From JAJYKC01 sp035545735 (GTDB taxonomy: Bacteria > Acidobacteriota > Terriglobia > Bryobacterales > Bryobacteraceae), in the NCBI GenBank assembly GCA_035545735.1, contig DASZXS010000037.1:1-64000 (forward strand): 64,000 nt of DNA, read 5' to 3'. This document shows positions 60,366 through 64,000 of the stretch, in pieces. Every line of letters starts with the position of its first letter. Within the stretch, counting starts at the first letter, position 1. The notes beneath the pieces are model-generated. The model did no database searches. It was not told the origin of the DNA and saw only the letters and a program-made list of their open reading frames with translations. Made by a program: the position numbers and the translations under genes.

Positions 60366-61181
60366 GTGTACGTTTGTTTTATTGGGAGAACTCACATCGT
60401 CCGCGTCTGCGTTCTAGCCAGCAGCAGTTCGGGTAACGCCACATTCCTGCAAGCCGGGCGGACGCGTATTCTTGTCGACGCCGGTTTGAGCCGCCGCGAG
60501 ATCTCCCATCGCCTGGCGTCCATCGGCGAGGATGTGCGCGATCTCGACGCGATTCTCGTTACGCATGAGCATAGCGATCATGTCTCGGGCCTGGTCGCGA
60601 TGGCCAAGGCGGACCGCGAGCGGCGCTCCTCCATCCCGATTTATATGACCCATCTGACGGCGCCCGCCATTTGCTGGCACGATTACACGCCGGCTCTCGA
60701 ATGCTTTCAGGCCGGCTCCACGTTTTCGATTGGCGATATTGAGGTCCGTAGCTTTACCATTCCCCATGACGCCGTCGACCCGGTCGGATTTTGCTTCCGT
60801 TCCGAGGGGATCCGGGTCGGCCTCGCGACCGATTTAGGGTATCTTCCGGACTCCATCCGGGTCCATCTCCGCGGCGTGGACATCCTGATTCTCGAATCGA
60901 ATCACGACGTCGAAATGCTCAAGGTCGGGCCGTACCCGTGGCCGGTGAAACAAAGGGTTCTGGGACGCAACGGACACCTTTCGAACGACGTGACCTGTGG
61001 ATTCATTCGAGACGAACTCGACACGAACACGAGCACGCTGATCCTAGGGCACCTGAGCGAGCAGAATAACCACCCGGAAATCGTAAGGCTTTCCGCCAGT
61101 CAGGCGCTCGAAGGCCGCAGCCTTTTTACGCGCCTGGTGGTGGCCGAACCGGGCAGACAAACCGAAGTTTTCACCTACTGA
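60366..61181 (+). CDS. MBL-fold hydrolase, YycJ/WalJ-like
   Basis: A 271-residue metallo-beta-lactamase-fold protein. The core starts VRVCVLASSSSGNATFLQAG, and the metal motif is THEHSDHVSG, followed by VGLATDLGYLPDSI and LILGHLSEQNNHPE. YycJ proteins act as exonucleases or in WalRK-linked wall homeostasis. The start is uncertain: GTG at 60366 is annotated, but homologues usually begin near the VRVCVLAS segment, where only ATC, ATT or GTC codons are in frame. Confidence 0.85.
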   Translation: MYVCFIGRTHIVRVCVLASSSSGNATFLQAGRTRILVDAGLSRREISHRLASIGEDVRDLDAILVTHEHSDHVSGLVAMAKADRERRSSIPIYMTHLTAPAICWHDYTPALECFQAGSTFSIGDIEVRSFTIPHDAVDPVGFCFRSEGIRVGLATDLGYLPDSIRVHLRGVDILILESNHDVEMLKVGPYPWPVKQRVLGRNGHLSNDVTCGFIRDELDTNTSTLILGHLSEQNNHPEIVRLSASQALEGRSLFTRLVVAEPGRQTEVFTY

Positions 61182-61194
61182 AAATACCAACGAC

Positions 61195-62514
61195 ATGATT
61201 GCACGTTATACGCGCCCGGAGATGGGGCGCATCTGGAGCGAAGAGAATAAGTACAACGCCTGGCTGGAGGTGGAACTGGCCGCCTCCGAAGCGCTGGCGG
61301 AGACCGGAGAAGTTCCCCGGGAAGCGGCGGAAAAGCTGAGAAAACACGCCCGCGCCGACGCGGGACGGATCCGGGAAATTGAAGACGTCGTGCGGCATGA
61401 CGTGATCGCTTTCACCACCGCCGTCGCCGAAAGCATGGCGGCTGCCGGAAGCGCGGAAGCCTCGCGCTGGTTTCATTACGGCATGACGTCGAACGACGTG
61501 GTGGATACCGCCCAGGCGCTCCTGGTCTCCCAGGCATCGGAAGGAATCGCGGCGGGGATCGGGCGCCTGCTTGGCTCGCTCAAGACGCGCGCATTCGAGT
61601 TCAAGGACACCGTCCAAATCGGGCGAACCCATGGCATCCAGGCCGAACCCATCACGTTTGGGCTGAAACTGGCGCTCTGGTACGACGAATTGAGGCGAAA
61701 TCAGAAACGCTTTCTGTCCGCGGCGCAGGAGATGCGGGTGGGGAAAATCTCCGGCGCCGTCGGGACTTTCGGGCACATCGGGCCGGAGGCGGAGGAACGG
61801 ATTTGCCGGCGGCTCGGCCTGGAACCGGCGGCGATCGCGTCGCAGGTCATCTCGCGCGACCGCCATGCGCACTATATCTCGGCGCTGGCGCTGATTACGG
61901 CGACGCTCGACAAAATCGCGCTCGAAATCCGGCACTTGCAGCGCACCGAGGTGAGAGAGGCGGAGGAACCCTTCGCGGCGGGTCAGAAAGGCTCGTCCGC
62001 CATGCCGCATAAACGCAATCCGGTTACCTGCGAACAGATCTGCGGTCTTGCCCGGGTAGTCCGGGCGAACGTACAGGCGGCCTTCGAGGATATTCCCCTG
62101 TGGCACGAACGCGACATTTCCCACTCGTCCGTGGAGCGTGTCATTCTGCCGGATTCGACCATTCTGACCGATTATCTTCTCGCCAAAACGGACTGGCTGA
62201 TCTCCGGGATGCGGGTAAATCCCGCTCAAATGAGGAAAAATCTGGATCTGACGCAAGGATTAGTCTTCTCGGGGCAATTGCTGCTGGATCTCGCGTCAGC
62301 AGGGATGCTGCGCGAGGATGCCTACCGCCTCGTTCAGTCCCACGCGATGGCGGCGTGGGAAAACGGCTCCAATTTTCGGGATTCTATATCGCAGGCGGAA
62401 GAGGTCCGGAAGGCGCTGAATCCATCGCAGCTTGCTGAAAGCTTCTCTGTTTCCAGGCAGTTGAAGAATGTGGACCGGATCTTCTCCAGGGTCTTTGGCG
62501 CGAGCGAAATCTGA
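61195..62514 (+). CDS. purB: Adenylosuccinate lyase
   Basis: A 439-residue lyase of purine synthesis that acts on SAICAR and adenylosuccinate. MIARYTRPEMGRIWSEENKY is the PurB start. The histidine region THGIQAEPITFG and the flexible signature loop GSSAMPHKRNP, with the catalytic serine, are complete. Length is normal for the short bacterial PurB type. The gene starts 13 bases after the YycJ-like gene and may be coupled to it. Confidence 0.95.
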   Translation: MIARYTRPEMGRIWSEENKYNAWLEVELAASEALAETGEVPREAAEKLRKHARADAGRIREIEDVVRHDVIAFTTAVAESMAAAGSAEASRWFHYGMTSNDVVDTAQALLVSQASEGIAAGIGRLLGSLKTRAFEFKDTVQIGRTHGIQAEPITFGLKLALWYDELRRNQKRFLSAAQEMRVGKISGAVGTFGHIGPEAEERICRRLGLEPAAIASQVISRDRHAHYISALALITATLDKIALEIRHLQRTEVREAEEPFAAGQKGSSAMPHKRNPVTCEQICGLARVVRANVQAAFEDIPLWHERDISHSSVERVILPDSTILTDYLLAKTDWLISGMRVNPAQMRKNLDLTQGLVFSGQLLLDLASAGMLREDAYRLVQSHAMAAWENGSNFRDSISQAEEVRKALNPSQLAESFSVSRQLKNVDRIFSRVFGASEI

Positions 62515-62601
62515 AGACCAGAGCTGTTTTTTCCTATTAGGCGCGAAATCTTGTCTTCCATTTTCGGAAGGTTCGATTACACTATAGGGGCAGGCAGCGC
62601 A

Positions 62602-63048
62602 ATGAAGACTTTGGAAGACTGTTCATCAACCACCCGTGATCTCGATTTTGAATTAGCTCGTGTACTCCTGGTTGACGACAATCCGACGTCTCGGCTGACA
62701 CTCCAAACCGTGCTCGAAGCGGGTGGCTATCATGTTGATTCTGCTGCGTCCGCGGCCGAAGCGGTCGGAAAATTGGACGAGAGTGAATACGAACTGGTTC
62801 TGAGCGATCTCCAGATGGAGTCGCCGGAGGCGGGGCTCAAGGTGCTTGCGCACGCCCGTATGATGGACTACAAACCAGCCACGGCGATCGTCACCACGTA
62901 CCAAAATACCGTGACTGGCACCGAATCCAGGGTGCTGATTAAGCCCGAGGATCTTCCGGGGTTACTCTCGAAAGTCGCGCAACTGATCAGCGCGAGAGCC
63001 ACGCGCCGTATCCAGCGCCAGATGCGCCATGCCGGGTTCGCGGGCTAG
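62602..63048 (+). CDS. Receiver-only response regulator
   Basis: A 148-residue protein with a single receiver domain. The start at 62602 gives a short polar N-terminus; the frame is open further upstream. ARVLLVDDNPTSRLTLQTVL has the acidic pair, LVLSDLQMES the phosphorylated aspartate, and RVLIKPEDL the conserved lysine. The Thr/Ser position reads TAIVTTY. There is no output domain, so it may relay phosphate or bind a partner protein. The basic tail (RATRRIQRQMRHA) is notable. No kinase gene is adjacent. Confidence 0.82.
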   Translation: MKTLEDCSSTTRDLDFELARVLLVDDNPTSRLTLQTVLEAGGYHVDSAASAAEAVGKLDESEYELVLSDLQMESPEAGLKVLAHARMMDYKPATAIVTTYQNTVTGTESRVLIKPEDLPGLLSKVAQLISARATRRIQRQMRHAGFAG

Positions 63049-63680
63049 GCTGCGGCTCCCAGCGACCTTACCGTTTGCTCAAATTGATCCAGCGCGCCGG
63101 CAAAGAAGTGGTCTTGCGCTTCCACCCACAAGAGCCGTTTGTCGCCGGTCAATCCATCGAAATACGCCTGCATCGCCGGCCGCGGGCCGAACTGGTCGTT
63201 TGTGCTTTGGATGAAGGTCCGAGGAACTTCACAGCGTCCCAGGGACCCGCTATCGCCGTAGCCGGCCGGAAAACCCACGGCAATCAAACGCCGCGCCGCG
63301 CTGTCCGGCTCGCAGCCCAGACGCAGGATGATTCGTGAGCCGAAAGAGAAGCCGGCGAGTGAAAACGGAAGGCCCGGGTAGCGGTTTCCCAGAAAAGCGA
63401 GCGCGGCCCGCGCGTCTTCCGTTTCTCCCCGCCCTTCGTCATAGGCCCCCTCGCTGAGATTGACGCCCCGGTAGTTGAACCGCAGAACCACGCAGCCGGA
63501 ATGCCGGAAGCCGCGCGCCATCCGGTAGACCACTTTGTTGTGCATCGTGCCCCCAAAACGGGGGTGGGGATGGCAAACCAGCACCGCTTCCCGCGGAGCC
63601 TCCTGTTCCGGTTCTTCCAGGAGCGCCTCCAGGCGTCCGGCCGGGCCCCGCAGGAGCAGCGTTTCGATTTTCCGCGCCAT
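63045..63680 (-). CDS. Alpha/beta hydrolase (KANL3/Tex30-like)
   Basis: A 211-residue single-domain hydrolase. LVCHPHPRFGGTMHNKVVY is the typical KANL3/Tex30-like opening, GFSFGSRIILRLG the serine nucleophile elbow, and DHFFAGALDQ the catalytic histidine region. These are often annotated as dienelactone hydrolase-like proteins; substrates are unknown. It overlaps the end of the receiver gene by four bases and lies 11 bases after yajQ on the same strand. Confidence 0.85.
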   Translation of the reverse strand: MARKIETLLLRGPAGRLEALLEEPEQEAPREAVLVCHPHPRFGGTMHNKVVYRMARGFRHSGCVVLRFNYRGVNLSEGAYDEGRGETEDARAALAFLGNRYPGLPFSLAGFSFGSRIILRLGCEPDSAARRLIAVGFPAGYGDSGSLGRCEVPRTFIQSTNDQFGPRPAMQAYFDGLTGDKRLLWVEAQDHFFAGALDQFEQTVRSLGAAA

Positions 63681-63691
63681 AGGGGACGCGC

Positions 63692-64000
63692 CTAGTTGGT
63701 GCGGTAGTTCGTGAACTGCATGTCAATACCGAAATCGTGTCCACGCAGCAACTGAATCACTTCCTGCAGCGCATCGCGGTCCCGCCCGCTCACGCGAACC
63801 AGATCTCCCTGGATGGAAGCCTGCACCTTCTTCTTGCTGTCTTTCACCAGTTTCACGATCTCCCGCGCTTTTTCGATGGGGATGCCCTGTTGGAGGGAAA
63901 TCTCCTGCCGAACGGAGGATCCGGCCGCTTGTTCGACGGCGCCAAAATTCAGGCCTTTCAGGGGCACTTTGCGCTTCGCCAGCTTTTGCTCCAGAATTTC
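63692..64000 (-). CDS. yajQ: YajQ family nucleotide/c-di-GMP-binding protein (partial)
   Basis: The C-terminal 102 codons of a YajQ-like protein; the start lies beyond the window. The frame is open to base 64000 (EILEQKLAKRKVPLKGLNFG). ARE-type marks are VKLVKDSKKKVQASIQGD, VRVSGRDRDALQEVI and the end DFGIDMQFTNYR. YajQ binds c-di-GMP in Xanthomonas and Pseudomonas and influences virulence and phage transcription. The role here is unknown. Confidence 0.92.
   Translation of the reverse strand, partial: EILEQKLAKRKVPLKGLNFGAVEQAAGSSVRQEISLQQGIPIEKAREIVKLVKDSKKKVQASIQGDLVRVSGRDRDALQEVIQLLRGHDFGIDMQFTNYRTN

Overview
The window is high-GC chromosomal DNA that reads like a soil acidobacterium of the Bryobacterales/Solibacteraceae type. 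This is inferred from gene content, since no 16S rRNA gene is present. The indicators are a TIGR03437-type secreted protein (a domain expanded in Solibacter), two Tat-exported and one cytoplasmic Gfo/Idh/MocA oxidoreductases, a ThuA-like protein, and a two-component-propeller sensor kinase of nearly 1000 residues. Most of the window is ordinary, tightly packed core genome.

Layout. 1-3.6 kb: end of asnS, then arginase, D-Ala-D-Ala ligase and a C-terminal processing protease. 3.6-14.1 kb: secreted and catabolic genes (sugar-porter MFS, beta-hydroxyacid dehydrogenase, DUF4097 protein, TIGR03437 protein, RraA-like protein, Tat oxidoreductase, sialidase-like protein, exported nitrilase-like hydrolase). 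14.1-21.5 kb: an accessory cluster of a DUF427 protein, a MOSC/flavin reductase/ferredoxin fusion, DoxX, a TMEM175-type channel, an alpha/beta hydrolase, and a double-GAF sigma-54 activator. Both metabolic transcription units are preceded by -24/-12 (sigma-54) elements, so the cluster looks like one sigma-54 regulon. rpoN itself lies at 36.1-37.7 kb.

21.8-24.4 kb: a decayed integrative element inserted at the 3' end of tRNA-Leu(GAG). It is bounded by a direct repeat of the tRNA 3' half. It holds an unrecognised 322-residue protein, an intact parD antitoxin, a parE toxin gene cut off after about 17 codons, the last 36 codons of an IS3-family transposase, and a frameshifted, truncated tyrosine integrase next to the tRNA. 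The tRNA follows secG, the same order as secG-leuU in Escherichia coli.

24.4-37.7 kb: secG, a second Tat oxidoreductase, a LytS-type kinase, ribA, osmC, an Mla-type lipid transport operon (mlaE-mlaF-mlaD plus a YdjC-like deacetylase), DinB, RluB, then rpoN-hpf-rapZ. 37.8-48.6 kb: envelope genes (GT39-type glycosyltransferase, DUF3999, DUF2339), ferrochelatase, rsmI, an MPN/JAMM-like membrane protein facing a stand-alone Clp-type ATPase, wecB and infA. 48.7-64 kb: SDR, ThuA-like protein, alpha/beta hydrolase, cspA and an RRM protein, the propeller kinase with its NarL-type regulator, ackA, a third Gfo/Idh/MocA protein, an MscS channel, a YycJ-like hydrolase, purB, a receiver-only protein, an alpha/beta hydrolase and the end of yajQ.

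The two most interesting regions are the putative sigma-54 regulon around the self-contained molybdenum-cofactor reductase fusion (14.2-21.5 kb) and the tRNA-Leu element relic (21.8-24.4 kb). No CRISPR array, rRNA operon or complete transposon was seen.
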